Assembly: GCA_013214705.1 (NCBI GenBank)
Contig: JABSRZ010000010.1
Span: 105,938-169,937, forward strand
DNA length: 64,000 bases
Direction: 5' to 3'
Source of the DNA: Hyphomicrobiales bacterium
GTDB taxonomy: Bacteria; Pseudomonadota; Alphaproteobacteria; Rhizobiales; OSC116
In this document: positions 8,363-16,989 of the stretch, piece after piece
Layout: each line of letters starts with the position of its first letter
Numbering within the stretch: position 1 is the stretch's first letter
Notes under the pieces: model-generated
Told to the model about the DNA's origin: nothing
Databases searched by the model: none
What the model saw: only the letters and a program-made list of their open reading frames with translations
Made by a program: the position numbers and the translations under genes

Positions 8363-8875
8363 TTATTCAGATGCGAATTTGGTTTTTAACATTTCCAACA
8401 ATTGGTCGCGTAATTTGCGATAATGGATCAATTGATCGGCGCGGTTTTCGGCCTGATTGACCGGGTCATAAACCGGCCAATATTGGCATTCAGTGGCCAC
8501 CGTACGGCAAATATTTTCGGCCAAATGTTTGGCGCTTTGAGAAAAACACACCACCGCGTCAAATGAGGCGATATAAGCCGGCTCTATAGATAAAGAGATA
8601 TGTTGTGATATATCAATGTTAATTTCATTCATCACACTGACGGCGTAGCCATCTATATCCTTAGGGCTAATGCCAGCGCTGTCGATGGATATTTTATGGC
8701 CAAAATATTTTTTCATAATGCCCGCGGCCATTGGCGAGCGCACAGCATTTTGCGAACATAAAAACAATATGGAATTTGGCAAGGGCGTGTTGGCGCTATC
8801 GATGCTTTCAATGCCCGCTTCTATAATGTCGTCAGTATTATCGGAAATAGGATTTGAGCTTTCAATATCAGCCAT
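8363..8875 (-). CDS. Low-molecular-weight phosphotyrosine phosphatase / arsenate reductase-like protein
   Basis: The P-loop ILFLCSQNAVRSPMAAG (Cys-x5-Arg-Ser) is that of LMW protein tyrosine phosphatases and ArsC-like reductases. The general-acid Asp sits near the C-terminus in WPVYDPV. The core is preceded by about 35 acidic residues. The ATG at 8875 (AAAGGG upstream) is preferred over the frame's first codon at 8902, because it starts just 2 nt after the UPF0262 stop. Substrate unknown: protein phosphatase or arsenate reductase are both possible. It is part of the hisD-infA block, where alphaproteobacteria often carry this gene. Confidence 0.82.
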   Translation of the reverse strand: MADIESSNPISDNTDDIIEAGIESIDSANTPLPNSILFLCSQNAVRSPMAAGIMKKYFGHKISIDSAGISPKDIDGYAVSVMNEINIDISQHISLSIEPAYIASFDAVVCFSQSAKHLAENICRTVATECQYWPVYDPVNQAENRADQLIHYRKLRDQLLEMLKTKFASE

Positions 8876-8877
8876 AT

Positions 8878-9387
8878 TCACCCTTTCCGATACAATGCGC
8901 AAATCAGCGTATATAGCCGCCTTGCGGTTTCAAAATCGACTTTTATTTTGCCTTTTAGCCGCTCGCTGAGCAAAGTGCTACCTTCATTATGCAGGCCGCG
9001 CCGCCCCATATCGATGGCTTCAATTTGTTGCGGGTTGGCGCTTTTCATGGCTTCATGATGGCGCTCGCAGATTAAAAAATAGTCTTTCATAATCAACCGA
9101 AATGGCGACAATGATAAAATATGCAGCATAATGGCGTCATCAGACCGGGTTCTGATGTCAAAAATCAACTTGCCGCGTTGCACATCTAACATCAAACGAA
9201 ACGGCCCAATTGGCTCGATATCACCCATAGTGCGCAATGGCAAAAAACTATTCTCTGCCAATAAATCGGTCATGGCGGCCTTGCGCTCAAATGTCACCTC
9301 TGGCGATATTTGGGTGATATTTTTTTCGTTTAACACAATGTCACATAGGCAGTGAGTGTTGGTTATGTTTTGTGCTATGTCTGTCAT
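8878..9387 (-). CDS. UPF0262 family protein
   Basis: 169 residues matching the alphaproteobacterial UPF0262 family in pattern: PLRTMGDIEPIGPFRLMLDVQ, LSLSPFRLIMKDYFLICERHHEA, and IEAIDMGRRGLHNEGS, ending in a helical region. No catalytic motif is recognised and the function is unknown. Its place between hisD and the LMW phosphatase is conserved. The spacer before its start contains a duplicated 13-mer ATACTAATGTGTC (see repeat findings). Confidence 0.85.
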   Translation of the reverse strand: MTDIAQNITNTHCLCDIVLNEKNITQISPEVTFERKAAMTDLLAENSFLPLRTMGDIEPIGPFRLMLDVQRGKLIFDIRTRSDDAIMLHILSLSPFRLIMKDYFLICERHHEAMKSANPQQIEAIDMGRRGLHNEGSTLLSERLKGKIKVDFETARRLYTLICALYRKG

Positions 9388-9426
9388 ACTAATGTGTCTA
9401 TCATACTAATGTGTCGGTCATATCTT

Positions 9427-10731
9427 TTAATTCTGTTGGTTGGCGTTTAGCCGTAATTCTATCGAGCGGGCGTGGCCAAATAGGCCTTCCGCATGGCCTA
9501 AGATAGCACCAGCAGAGCCGATCTTGTCAAGCCCCTCTGCGCTACATTTTAAGATAGATGTGCGTTTCATAAAATCTAATACATTTAGACCCGAGCTAAA
9601 TTTTGCGCTTTTTGCGGTGGGCAAAACATGGTTAGGGCCACCTACATAATCGCCGACCGCTTCGGGTGTATAGCGGCCTAAAAACACCGCACCGCAATGG
9701 TCGACCATATCAAATATAGCTTCCGGCTCTTCAAGCGCCAGTTCCAAATGTTCGGGCGCAATAATATTGGCCAGCTTGGCAGCATGTTCCCAATCTTCGG
9801 CCACAATAATTCCGCCATTATTTTGCCAGCTAGCGCGGGCAATTTCATGCCTTGGGTTTAACGCCAATTCATCATCTATAGCGCTTAGCACTTGCTTGCC
9901 GAATTTTTCACTGGTCACAATTAAAATAGATTGCGCCGATATGTCATGTTCAGCTTGCGCCAATAGGTCGGCTGCTATCCAATTGGGGTGGTTTTCATCA
10001 TCTGCCAATACCAAAATTTCTGATGGTCCGGCAATCATATCTATGCCAACAACGCCAAAAACTTGGCGTTTTGCAGCCGCCACATAGGCATTGCCCGGGC
10101 CAACAATTTTAGCCACTGGCTCTATGGTTTTTGTGCCATAGGCAAATGCTGCCACCGCTTGCGCGCCACCAAGGCCGTAGACTTCATCCACACCGGCTAT
10201 TTTTGCCGCTGCCAAAACCAACGGGTTTAGCACGCCATTAGGGGTCGGCACGGTCATCACAATGCGATTGACCCCGGCCTCTTTGGCGGGGGCTGCATTC
10301 ATCAATACACTGCTAGGGTAGCTGGCCAAACCGCCCGGCACATATAAACAAACGCTATCAACAGCATTCCACCTATGGCCAAGAGTTATGCCTGCATCAT
10401 CTTCATATAGGTCATCTTGGGGCATCTGGCGGGCATGATAATCGGTTATGCGCTGATGCGCCAATTTTAAGGCATCAATAACTTTGGGGTCACATTCGGC
10501 CATGGCAGCGTCTATCCGCTGTTGGCTAATTAAGAATTGATCTGGTGTGATGTCTAAACCGTCAAATTTAGCGCAATATTCCACCAATGCGTCATCACCA
10601 CGGGTTTTAACTTGGCGCAATATATCAGCCACAATGTCACCGACATCTTGGCTATTTTCTTTTTTTTCGGCGATAAGCCCAGCAAACTTGGTTTCAAACT
10701 CAAGGTCAGTCCATTGTAAAAATAAGGGCAT
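9427..10731 (-). CDS. hisD: Histidinol dehydrogenase
   Basis: Zinc enzyme that oxidises L-histidinol to L-histidine in two NAD-dependent steps. 434 residues, the family length. Motifs: NVCLYVPGG-type VCLYVPGGLASYPSSVLMNAAPAKEAG, GPGNAYVAAAKR, GIDMIAGPSEILVLAD, and LLAQAEHDISAQSILI with the zinc/catalytic His. The C-terminal GGPNHVLPT and SSGLNVLDFMKRTS follow. In this block hisD lies away from other his genes, as is common in alphaproteobacteria. Head of the minus-strand run ending at yacG. Confidence 0.97.
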   Translation of the reverse strand: MPLFLQWTDLEFETKFAGLIAEKKENSQDVGDIVADILRQVKTRGDDALVEYCAKFDGLDITPDQFLISQQRIDAAMAECDPKVIDALKLAHQRITDYHARQMPQDDLYEDDAGITLGHRWNAVDSVCLYVPGGLASYPSSVLMNAAPAKEAGVNRIVMTVPTPNGVLNPLVLAAAKIAGVDEVYGLGGAQAVAAFAYGTKTIEPVAKIVGPGNAYVAAAKRQVFGVVGIDMIAGPSEILVLADDENHPNWIAADLLAQAEHDISAQSILIVTSEKFGKQVLSAIDDELALNPRHEIARASWQNNGGIIVAEDWEHAAKLANIIAPEHLELALEEPEAIFDMVDHCGAVFLGRYTPEAVGDYVGGPNHVLPTAKSAKFSSGLNVLDFMKRTSILKCSAEGLDKIGSAGAILGHAEGLFGHARSIELRLNANQQN

Positions 10732-10861
10732 AACCGCCTCCCGATAAAAATAGCGTTGCGGCTAGTTTTAACTCGACTTGTTAAATAATTAAACTACTCT
10801 TTTGGCTATCCAATGTTTATACATAAGGCAAAGCCAATTGCAAAAGTTTGAAAATAGTAAT

Positions 10862-11245
10862 GTGTCAGAAAAATTTGCAGCCTTATCACCAAGTGCGAAG
10901 GCTCATTTAACCGATATTAGACAAATGATATTTGATGTGGCTGGCCAAAACCCTAACATTGGCAAAATAGAAGAAACTCTGAAATGGGGGCAGATTAGTT
11001 ATTTGACCTCAAAGCCAAAAAGTGGCACGACCATTCGTTTAGCTGAGGTTGCCGATGGGCAAACGGTGGCCATTTACGTACATTGTCAGACCAGCCTAGT
11101 TTCAACGTTCCGAGAGTTATTTGCCGATAAACACCAATTTGAGGGCAATAGAGCCATTGTTTTTGCCACAAAATCTGCACTGCCAACGGCAGACATCAAA
11201 TTTTTTATCAATGCCGCGCTGACCTACCACCTAAATAAAGGCTGA
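10862..11245 (+). CDS. DUF1801 (YdhG-like) domain protein
   Basis: Small protein of the DUF1801/YdhG superfamily: SPSAKAHLTDIRQMIFDVAG, then EETLKWGQISYL and TIRLAEVADGQTVAIYVHCQ, ending FINAALTYHLNK. The frame is open from 10802 with TTG, but the GTG at 10862 (VSEKFAALS) gives a 127-residue protein of usual domain size. Neither start has a clear ribosome-binding site. It is the only plus-strand gene in the murA-yacG stretch and breaks the usual DUF2948-hisD adjacency, so it is probably a later insertion. Function unknown; iron-chaperone-like folds are related. Confidence 0.72.
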   Translation: MSEKFAALSPSAKAHLTDIRQMIFDVAGQNPNIGKIEETLKWGQISYLTSKPKSGTTIRLAEVADGQTVAIYVHCQTSLVSTFRELFADKHQFEGNRAIVFATKSALPTADIKFFINAALTYHLNKG

Positions 11246-11277
11246 GACATTGTCTCAACCTAAAGCCTCAACTTAAA

Positions 11278-11315
11278 ACTTCGGTGGCTCAATTTCGGTG
11301 GCTAAACTTCCGAGG
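11278..11315. repeat. Degenerate short tandem repeat
   Basis: Three imperfect copies of a unit like ACTTCGGTGGCTAA lie head to tail between the DUF1801 stop and the DUF2948 stop. The first two copies share TTCGGTGGCT exactly and the third reads TTCCGAGGCT. It fills the convergent gap between the two genes and shows no terminator-like hairpin. Confidence 0.6.
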
Positions 11316-11747
11316 CTAAATATTATGTGATGGCTTGACTTCGCTCATCCATTGCTCGCCTAGATCGGCCAATCTCACTTCCAAGCAATTTACATCTAGC
11401 TTAATGGTGGCGTTGTCGGCAAAATTTAACACAATGGTACCAGCCGGGCTTTCGCTGGCATCAAATTTCACATTAAGTAAGCTTAATATTTGGTCTGGCC
11501 GCGCGCGGTTGATATTTTGCACTTGCATATTATCGATATGCGAAAATACCAAACCCGCATGGCTGCGTTTAACCCGGTTTTTGCCGACATTTTCTTCGTG
11601 GTGGCAACGGTTTATGGCTAGGTTTAATTGTTTAGTACTGGCCGAAAAATCTATATCTTTGACATATACCAAGGCGTCTTGAATGTGCGATGAAATAACT
11701 TCTAAATCTTCTTCATCCATACCGATTAATTTTAAACCATTCATCAT
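11316..11747 (-). CDS. DUF2948 family protein
   Basis: About 143 residues: MNGLKLIGMDEEDLEVISSHIQDALVYVKDI, then NRCHHEENV and RSHAGLVFSHIDNMQ, and a C-terminal LADLGEQW. This is the pattern of DUF2948, an alphaproteobacterial family of unknown function usually found next to murA. Start: two adjacent ATG codons at 11747 and 11744, both served by GGAAGG just upstream; the frame's first ATG at 11762 falls inside a tandem repeat and is unlikely. No signal peptide or membrane segment. Confidence 0.8.
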   Translation of the reverse strand: MMNGLKLIGMDEEDLEVISSHIQDALVYVKDIDFSASTKQLNLAINRCHHEENVGKNRVKRSHAGLVFSHIDNMQVQNINRARPDQILSLLNVKFDASESPAGTIVLNFADNATIKLDVNCLEVRLADLGEQWMSEVKPSHNI

Positions 11748-11761
11748 AATAGCCTTCCACA

Positions 11762-11797
11762 ATGTTGCGCTACATGTTGCGCTATAATGTTGCGCTA
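11762..11797. repeat. Triplicate 11-bp tandem repeat ATGTTGCGCTA
   Basis: ATGTTGCGCTA occurs at 11762-11772, 11774-11784 and 11787-11797, separated by 1 and 2 bases. It occupies exactly the gap between the murA stop (11798) and the DUF2948 ribosome-binding site. It looks like a slippage product that lengthened the spacer. Confidence 0.9.
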
Positions 11798-13093
11798 TTA
11801 TTCAGATAAGCGTTCTACATCCGCTCCACAACCCCTAAATTTATTTTCCAGATGTTCAAACCCACGGTCAAGATGATAAACCCGGTTTATCATAGTGTCG
11901 CCTTGTGCCACCAAACCCGCAATAATCAACGAGGCCGAGGCACGCAAGTCGGTCGCCATAACCGGTGCGCCATGCAATGTTTTGACACCAGTTATTTTTG
12001 CGGTGTCGCCATTTAGGCTAATATTACAGCCCAAACGTGCCAATTCTTGCACATGCATAAAGCGGTTTTCAAATATAGTTTCGCGCACAAAACACGAGCC
12101 ATCTGCAATGGTCATCAAGGCCATAAATTGCGCCTGTAAATCGGTCGGGAAGCCGGGGTAAACTTGCGTGGTCACATCAACAGCTTTAATCGGCTTGGAC
12201 AAATCACGTTTGACATTAATGCCGTTCTCAACTTCGGTAATCTCCGCGCCAGCCTCGCGCAATTTGTCTAAAAATACCGGCAGTAATTTGGCCGATGTAT
12301 TGGTCAGCGTCACGTCACCGCCAGCCATCGCCACCGCAATGGCATAAGTGCCGGTTTCGATGCGGTCAGGCAGCACATCATGGGTGGTGCCGTGTAATTT
12401 TTCGACACCCTGAATTGTCAAAGTGGATGTCCCAATGCCGCTAATTCTGGCGCCCATTTTATTGAGGCAGTTGGCCAAATCGCCAATTTCAGGCTCGCGC
12501 GCGGCGTTTTCGATAACACTTTCGCCAGCCGCCAGTACCGCCGCCATAAGCACATTATGGGTGGCACCAACAGAGGCAAAACTAAAGCTCACCTTGCCGC
12601 CCGGCAACCGCCCATTGGGCGCTTTGGCAATCACATAGCCATCTTCTAAACTCACCTCAGCCCCTAGGGCTTTAAAGCCTTCTAAATGCAAATCTACCGG
12701 CCTTGTGCCAATGGCGCAACCGCCGGGCAGAGACACTTTGGCGTAACCGCAGCGGCCTAACAACGGGCCTAATACCCAAAAACTCGCCCGCATTTTAGAC
12801 ACCAATTCATAAGGTGCGGTGGTATCGACAATTTCGCGTGCAGTGATGTGCACGGTTTGGCCGCCAATATCTGAATTGCCACTGCGTTTGCCATCAAAGC
12901 TTTGGTCAACCCCATGGTTGGCGATAATCCGAAACAGCATGCTCACATCGGCCAAACGCGGCACATTGCGTAAAGTGAGGGTTTCATCGGTCAATAGGCT
13001 GGCAATGATAAGCGGCAAGGCGGCATTTTTAGCACCACTGATCGGAATTTCGCCATGCAATTGTTTGCCGCCAGTAATTTTTATACGATCCAT
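11798..13093 (-). CDS. murA: UDP-N-acetylglucosamine 1-carboxyvinyltransferase
   Basis: First committed step of peptidoglycan synthesis: transfer of enolpyruvate from PEP to UDP-GlcNAc. 431 residues with the two-domain EPSP-synthase-like fold. [12 protein letters not shown] is at the N-terminus and the catalytic loop [16 protein letters not shown] carries the Cys that fosfomycin modifies. [16 protein letters not shown] [13 protein letters not shown] and [14 protein letters not shown] follow. Start ATG at 13093 with CTTAGGAAAA upstream on its strand. Head of a likely murA-DUF2948 transcript. Confidence 0.98.
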   Translation of the reverse strand: MDRIKITGGKQLHGEIPISGAKNAALPLIIASLLTDETLTLRNVPRLADVSMLFRIIANHGVDQSFDGKRSGNSDIGGQTVHITAREIVDTTAPYELVSKMRASFWVLGPLLGRCGYAKVSLPGGCAIGTRPVDLHLEGFKALGAEVSLEDGYVIAKAPNGRLPGGKVSFSFASVGATHNVLMAAVLAAGESVIENAAREPEIGDLANCLNKMGARISGIGTSTLTIQGVEKLHGTTHDVLPDRIETGTYAIAVAMAGGDVTLTNTSAKLLPVFLDKLREAGAEITEVENGINVKRDLSKPIKAVDVTTQVYPGFPTDLQAQFMALMTIADGSCFVRETIFENRFMHVQELARLGCNISLNGDTAKITGVKTLHGAPVMATDLRASASLIIAGLVAQGDTMINRVYHLDRGFEHLENKFRGCGADVERLSE

Positions 13094-13260
13094 TTGTTTT
13101 CCTAAGCTTCACTGTTGTGATTTATTATTAATCATAACAAAATGATAAAGCGTTAATTAAGCGGTAAATTATAGCCAAAATATGCCCAAATATTGCCCAT
13201 TTAAAGGCCATTTAAAAGCTTTTTTGCGGATATATCCATCTGATTGTTTATTTATGGTTA

Positions 13261-13449
13261 TCATGGAAACTTTGAAACGCCAATGTCGCCATCACGTGGC
13301 AGAGGGGCTTGGTCGTCATCTATCTGGCCACGCTGCTTCACTTGGCTTTTGCGGCGGCGCAAATTATCGCGCAATGATTTTTGCAACCGTGCCTCGCGCT
13401 CATCACGCTCTTGTTGCTTATTTTGTTTTACGTCTTGCTTTTTGGCCAT
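13261..13449 (-). CDS. Small highly charged hypothetical protein
   Basis: 62 residues, very rich in Arg, Lys, Glu and Gln: MAKKQDVKQNKQQERDEREA and then LQKSLRDNLRRRKSQVK. Short proteins of the form 'ER..RL..ALR.NL.RRK.Q' are common in alphaproteobacteria, so this is probably real despite its size. It should form one long helix and then an acidic tail (IDDDQAPL). It lies between murA and tRNA-Thr, transcribed in the murA direction but about 170 bp upstream of it. No function is known to me; nucleic-acid binding is only a guess from charge. Confidence 0.55.
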   Translation of the reverse strand: MAKKQDVKQNKQQERDEREARLQKSLRDNLRRRKSQVKQRGQIDDDQAPLPRDGDIGVSKFP

Positions 13450-13622
13450 GCATTAGGTTTAAAATATCTTATATAGCTTTGCAAGCCCGATATGCTGGCC
13501 AGTGCCATCGCCAAGCCAATTGATAACATACCAAATATGTGTAGGCACGTAGCTGTGCAGATATAGAAAAATCGCTTGCGCTTTAGCTTAACTCACTTTA
13601 ATACGGCCTAAGGCACATTTTG

Positions 13623-13697
13623 GCCGCAGTGGCTCAGTGGTAGAGCACACCCTTGGTAAGGGTGAGGTCGAGAGTTCGATTCTCTCCTGCGGCACCA
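13623..13697 (+). tRNA. tRNA-Thr (anticodon GGT)
   Basis: Acceptor strand GCCGCAG (13623-13629) pairs with CTGCGGC (13687-13693), then discriminator A and an encoded CCA (13695-13697). The anticodon arm is CACCC-TTGGTAA-GGGTG, giving anticodon GGT, and the T loop reads GAGAGTTCGATTCTC. All stems close. The gene is intact. Its 3' end is repeated twice further downstream, so it is the attachment site for the accessory region that follows. Confidence 0.97.
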
Positions 13698-13763
13698 TTA
13701 TATCTTGTAACTCATTGAAATATATATGTTTTTAATGATTTTGATTTTCTCAGCCCACCTTTA
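13679..13763 (+). repeat. tRNA-Thr 3' end and downstream repeat, copy A (attL-like)
   Basis: The stretch starts with ATTCTCTCCTGCGG inside the tRNA T arm/acceptor and continues past the gene through CATTGAAATATAT (13713) to CAGCCCACCTTT (13751). The same three anchors, with spacings of 27 and 38 bp, recur at 30045-30131 and 50112-50197 with spacings 28/38 and 27/37. The first complete copy sits in the functional tRNA; the others are fragments. The rest of 13764-14024 has no convincing gene; a minus-strand frame there covers part of the repeat and lacks gene-like features. Confidence 0.85.
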
Positions 13764-14024
13764 AACACAGTTTCTTTGAATATTTCTTGCTTTGTGTGCT
13801 CAAAACACCCCCTTGCACGAAATGTTGCTTTCGATTGGTGCGGTGGATGTCCTATCTGACCTCCCAGCTTGTTGTTCACTTTGATATTTGCTTTGCTTTC
13901 ATCTACACTGCTTGAATGTGTTATATTGCACCAAACCACTAGCTTGTGAAACTAGATTAATTTGCCTCATAATATTTGATAATTTACAAAAAATGCCGAA
14001 GAAAATAGTTGAATATTACAGTAA

Positions 14025-14043
14025 ATCTGTTTATCATACAAAG
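14025..14043. promoter_or_regulatory. Predicted DgoR-like operator, site 1
   Basis: ATCTGTTTATCATACAAAG lies 17 bp before the regulator gene at 14060. The same word, ATCTGTTTATCTTATAAAG, occurs (on the opposite strand) at 16847-16865 and 18427-18445, in front of the enolase/SDR pair and the sugar-binding protein. Three near-identical 19-mers at three promoters of one catabolic block indicate a shared operator. The nearby FadR-family regulator is the obvious candidate, here binding its own promoter. Confidence 0.6.
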
Positions 14044-14059
14044 ATGATATGGAGAAAAT

Positions 14060-14866
14060 ATGATTAAGCGAAATCCGTTAAGCCAAACATCCTCATTAGC
14101 CGGAGTTATCGAGCACCGCGGCATTCTTGGGGCGGCGCTGAGTAACCTAGGCACTCGTATTGTTGGTGGCGAATGGTCTATCGGCGATGCGATTAGCAAA
14201 GAAGCTGATTTGTGCGAAGAACTTGGCGTTAGCCGTTCAGTTGTAAGAGAAACGTTTCGTATTTTGGGCGCCAAGGGGCTGATTAGAAGCCGCACATCTG
14301 ACGGGACGCGGGTGCAACCGCGCGCACGTTGGCGGCTTTTAGACCCGGATGTAATGGATTGGCGTATTAAAGCCGGCGACACAAATAGCCTGCTCGAAGA
14401 TTTATTGAAAGTAAGATTGGTTCTAGAACCCGGTGTGGCTTACACCGCAACCAATGCCGCAAATGATGAAGACCGCGCCGAAGTAAAACAGGCTTGGGAT
14501 GCCAAAGTCGCAACATTTGAGGATGTAACCACGCCGGCGTCTGAGCTTAGGCAAAAATTCATCGAAACTGATCTAGATTTTCACCGGGCATTGATCGGGG
14601 CGGTTAGATCTGAATTGTTAGACCAGTTATTCTCGATTATAGAAGCGGCTTTGGAATTGCTGCTAGACCTGCAGATGAGAGCCGCTGGCTACACGACAGA
14701 AATGATTGGCATGGATAAAAGCCATGAGCTGCATGAGCAAGTGTTTATTAAGTTTATGGCTAAGGATGCCGCTGGCGCGGAAATTGCGATGCGTGAATTA
14801 ATCAAACGCGCAATTGAGGACGCACATCAGGGGTTTGAGTTACTTTTGAGTAAGCAAAAAGGATAA
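14060..14866 (+). CDS. FadR-subfamily GntR regulator, DgoR-like
   Basis: 268 residues: an N-terminal winged helix (GDAISKEADLCEELGVSRSV-VRETFRILGAKGLI, about residues 35-75) and an all-helical FCD ligand domain with metal-ligand-like residues in TDLDFHRALIG and SHELHEQVF. The phrase ARWRLLDPDVMDW after the wing is typical of galactonate (DgoR-type) and related sugar-acid regulators, which fits dgoD, dgoK and dgoA downstream. ATG at 14060 with GGAG 6 nt upstream. It probably represses the block until a galactonate-like acid binds. The next gene starts 3 nt after its stop. Confidence 0.85.
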   Translation: MIKRNPLSQTSSLAGVIEHRGILGAALSNLGTRIVGGEWSIGDAISKEADLCEELGVSRSVVRETFRILGAKGLIRSRTSDGTRVQPRARWRLLDPDVMDWRIKAGDTNSLLEDLLKVRLVLEPGVAYTATNAANDEDRAEVKQAWDAKVATFEDVTTPASELRQKFIETDLDFHRALIGAVRSELLDQLFSIIEAALELLLDLQMRAAGYTTEMIGMDKSHELHEQVFIKFMAKDAAGAEIAMRELIKRAIEDAHQGFELLLSKQKG

Positions 14867-14869
14867 TCA

Positions 14870-15949
14870 ATGACAATTGAAAATATTGAACCCGCGCAGA
14901 TTTCTGCAATTGCGGGGCGGTTAGCTGCGCACGATTTTAAAGGCTGGTTCTATGGTGACTCGGTCGGTTTCGAAGGGCTACTTGCCGCCGCAGATATTCT
15001 AAACGAAGACAAATGGGTCGATTTTTCGACCGGGTTCTTTCGTGCGTGGGCAACCAGAATGGAACCGTTTCAGCCCGATGACAATACCGCACCGGGCCAC
15101 ATCATGTGCGAAATTATTGAACGCACTAATGATGAAGTGCTTAAATCGGCAGTGTTGAAATTGGCAAAGCATTTGCGCGGCCGCCGCAAAATAAATAACG
15201 TCTCGATAACCTTTGAAGATACCTTACGTTCATTAATGTTGCCATATGGAGATGTAAAACTTTCGACCGAAGAACAGGTGCAAATGGAAAATCCTGGCCC
15301 GGGCATATATCTGGATTGTATGCATTTTGATGCTCCGTTTTACGCGCATTTATCGCGCATTGAGCCCAATGCAGGTTGGGCGCAATTGGCGGTCACCGAG
15401 ATATTGGGTTATAAAAATTTATTGCTCGATGCCAAGACCGGCTTGTACAAGCATTTTTGGTTGGAACAAGTAGACCAAGCCTATTCTAAGGGGTGGGGGC
15501 GTGGCCAAGGTTGGGCGTTGCTTGGATTGCTTGACGTTCTGCACTATGTTGATGAAGCTAATGGGTTAGACATCGTGCGCCAAGAGGCGATAGACCTAGC
15601 GAATGTTATGTTGAAATATCAATTAAATGACGGCAATTGGAACTCATTGGTGCATGAACCACGCTCTGGGCCAGAATCATCAACCGCTGCGTTTATGGCG
15701 ACTGCATTTTATCGCGGTATGGCGCAAGGCGTGCTGCCCGAACAAGAATTTTTGCAACCGGCAGAACGGGCGTTTGGCGCTATGCAAGCAAATCTTGACG
15801 ATTTGGGCAATTTGACCGGCGTTACAGCCGCAGTGTATTCGGCGCTGGTCGAAGAACATTATTGGTATGTGCCGACAAATTACATTGTCCCCTGGGGGCA
15901 AGGCCCGGTTTTGACGGCGATTGCCGCCCGCCTAGCTTTTAATAAATAG
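14870..15949 (+). CDS. GH88/GH105-like unsaturated glucuronyl/rhamnogalacturonyl hydrolase
   Basis: 359 residues with the (alpha/alpha)6-barrel pattern of GH88/GH105: IYLDCMHFDAPFYAHLS around the first catalytic Asp, HFWLEQVDQAYSKGWGRGQGWALLGLLDVL around the second region, and GVTAAVYSALVEEHYWYVPTNYIVPWGQGP at the end. These enzymes release unsaturated uronic acids left by polysaccharide lyases on pectin, rhamnogalacturonan or ulvan fragments. No signal peptide, so it would act on imported oligosaccharides in the cytoplasm. Co-transcribed with the regulator. Substrate not determined; divergence from textbook members is noticeable. Confidence 0.72.
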   Translation: MTIENIEPAQISAIAGRLAAHDFKGWFYGDSVGFEGLLAAADILNEDKWVDFSTGFFRAWATRMEPFQPDDNTAPGHIMCEIIERTNDEVLKSAVLKLAKHLRGRRKINNVSITFEDTLRSLMLPYGDVKLSTEEQVQMENPGPGIYLDCMHFDAPFYAHLSRIEPNAGWAQLAVTEILGYKNLLLDAKTGLYKHFWLEQVDQAYSKGWGRGQGWALLGLLDVLHYVDEANGLDIVRQEAIDLANVMLKYQLNDGNWNSLVHEPRSGPESSTAAFMATAFYRGMAQGVLPEQEFLQPAERAFGAMQANLDDLGNLTGVTAAVYSALVEEHYWYVPTNYIVPWGQGPVLTAIAARLAFNK

Positions 15950-16016
15950 CCTATTTGAATGGCTTTTAAAAACTAACCTACTTCCGTTGCCAAACGGCTG
16001 ATTTCCCGCATTTGCC

Positions 16017-16055
16017 TGTATTATTCATACATGGGGTTTGTATTATTCATACATG
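16017..16055. repeat. 17-bp direct repeat at the SDR stop codon
   Basis: TGTATTATTCATACATG occurs at 16017-16033 and again at 16039-16055. The second copy contains the stop and last codons of the minus-strand SDR gene, so the tail of that gene has been duplicated into the convergent spacer. It lacks a terminator-like stem. Confidence 0.85.
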
Positions 16056-16819
16056 CGGATGCTAACACCGCCATCAATCACTATGTTTTCGCCAATCATA
16101 AAACGTGCCTCTTCCGAGGCCAAAAGCGCGGCAATTGCCGCCACTTCACTTGGTCGGCACAAGCGGCCTACTGGTTGTTTGGCTTCAGTTTCTGCACGGG
16201 CTTTTGCCGCGTCTCCGGTGCGTACAAAGTCATCCTCTGCTATTTGGGTATCGGTATAACCGGGGGAAATTGCATTAACAGCAATGCCGCGATCCGCATA
16301 TTCTAGACCCAAAGAACGGGTTAAGCCCAACAGGGCGTGCTTGGCAACGGGGTAAGGGAAAGTCGCTTTAATGACCGTAAAAGCGTGGTTTGAGATGATG
16401 TTGATAATGGCGCCATTATTTTGCTCAATCATGCCTGGTAGCACGGTCTTGCAGCAGGTCCAAACCCCTTCCAAATCCACGGACATGCATTTCGCCCAAT
16501 CATCGACGGTGCAATCGAGCGGCTCATTAAACACGGCGATGCCAGCATTGTTAACCAGAATGTCGACCGTCCCAAACTCTTCCACCGTCTGTTGGTGCAT
16601 GTTCTGAACGCTGGCCGGGTCGGTTACGTCTGTCTCTACAAACAGTGTGCGATTTCCGGTTTCCTGAGCAATCGACGCGGCCGCTGCCTTGCCGGTCTTA
16701 GGAGATAGTTCCGCAATCACTACATTTGCGCCTTCTTGCGAAAAACGCCGAGCTATCGCTTCGCCAATTCCGCGCCCTGCGCCGGTAACTATTGCCGTCT
16801 TGCCTTGTAATCGTTGCAT
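16043..16819 (-). CDS. SDR oxidoreductase (possible sugar dehydrogenase)
   Basis: 258 residues. TGAGRGIGEAIARRF is the cofactor loop, NNAGIAVF the NNAG motif and YPVAKHA the catalytic Tyr-x3-Lys. An Asn-rich IISNHAF replaces the more usual Ser-Ser. The ATG at 16819 has GGAGG 8 nt upstream; the longer frame to 16894 would cover the promoter and operator. It is convergent to the hydrolase gene and divergent from the enolase gene. In a galactonate block a galactose 1-dehydrogenase is needed and this is the only candidate, but SDR specificity cannot be read from sequence. Its C-terminal codons are echoed in a direct repeat downstream. Confidence 0.8.
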   Translation of the reverse strand: MQRLQGKTAIVTGAGRGIGEAIARRFSQEGANVVIAELSPKTGKAAAASIAQETGNRTLFVETDVTDPASVQNMHQQTVEEFGTVDILVNNAGIAVFNEPLDCTVDDWAKCMSVDLEGVWTCCKTVLPGMIEQNNGAIINIISNHAFTVIKATFPYPVAKHALLGLTRSLGLEYADRGIAVNAISPGYTDTQIAEDDFVRTGDAAKARAETEAKQPVGRLCRPSEVAAIAALLASEEARFMIGENIVIDGGVSIRMYE

Positions 16820-16846
16820 TTCTAGGACCTCCAAAGTATTGTTTGA

Positions 16847-16865
16847 CTTTATAAGATAAACAGAT
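16847..16865. promoter_or_regulatory. Predicted DgoR-like operator, site 2 (divergent promoter)
   Basis: The minus strand reads ATCTGTTTATCTTATAAAG. It lies in the 170-bp gap between the divergent SDR (start 16819) and enolase (start 16990) genes. A TTGACT hexamer at 16843-16848 adjoins it on the plus strand and TATAAT follows at about 16871, so a bound regulator would cover the promoter. The whole 16820-16900 stretch is duplicated at 18385-18480. Confidence 0.6.
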
Positions 16866-16989
16866 AATGCTATAATAGCAATTAAAATCAACATGAGAAT
16901 AGCGTGAAATAATTAAAACGAAACCAGAAAATTATTGCAGTGATAAGCAACGGGGTTATTCAACAAATTTTTTCAACAGGAGCTGTAAT

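Noticed and set aside
13712..13939. 75-residue minus-strand frame just after tRNA-Thr
   Set aside because: Its 3' part lies in the repeated attachment sequence and the translation shows no domain, no ribosome-binding site and irregular composition; more likely non-coding island-end DNA.
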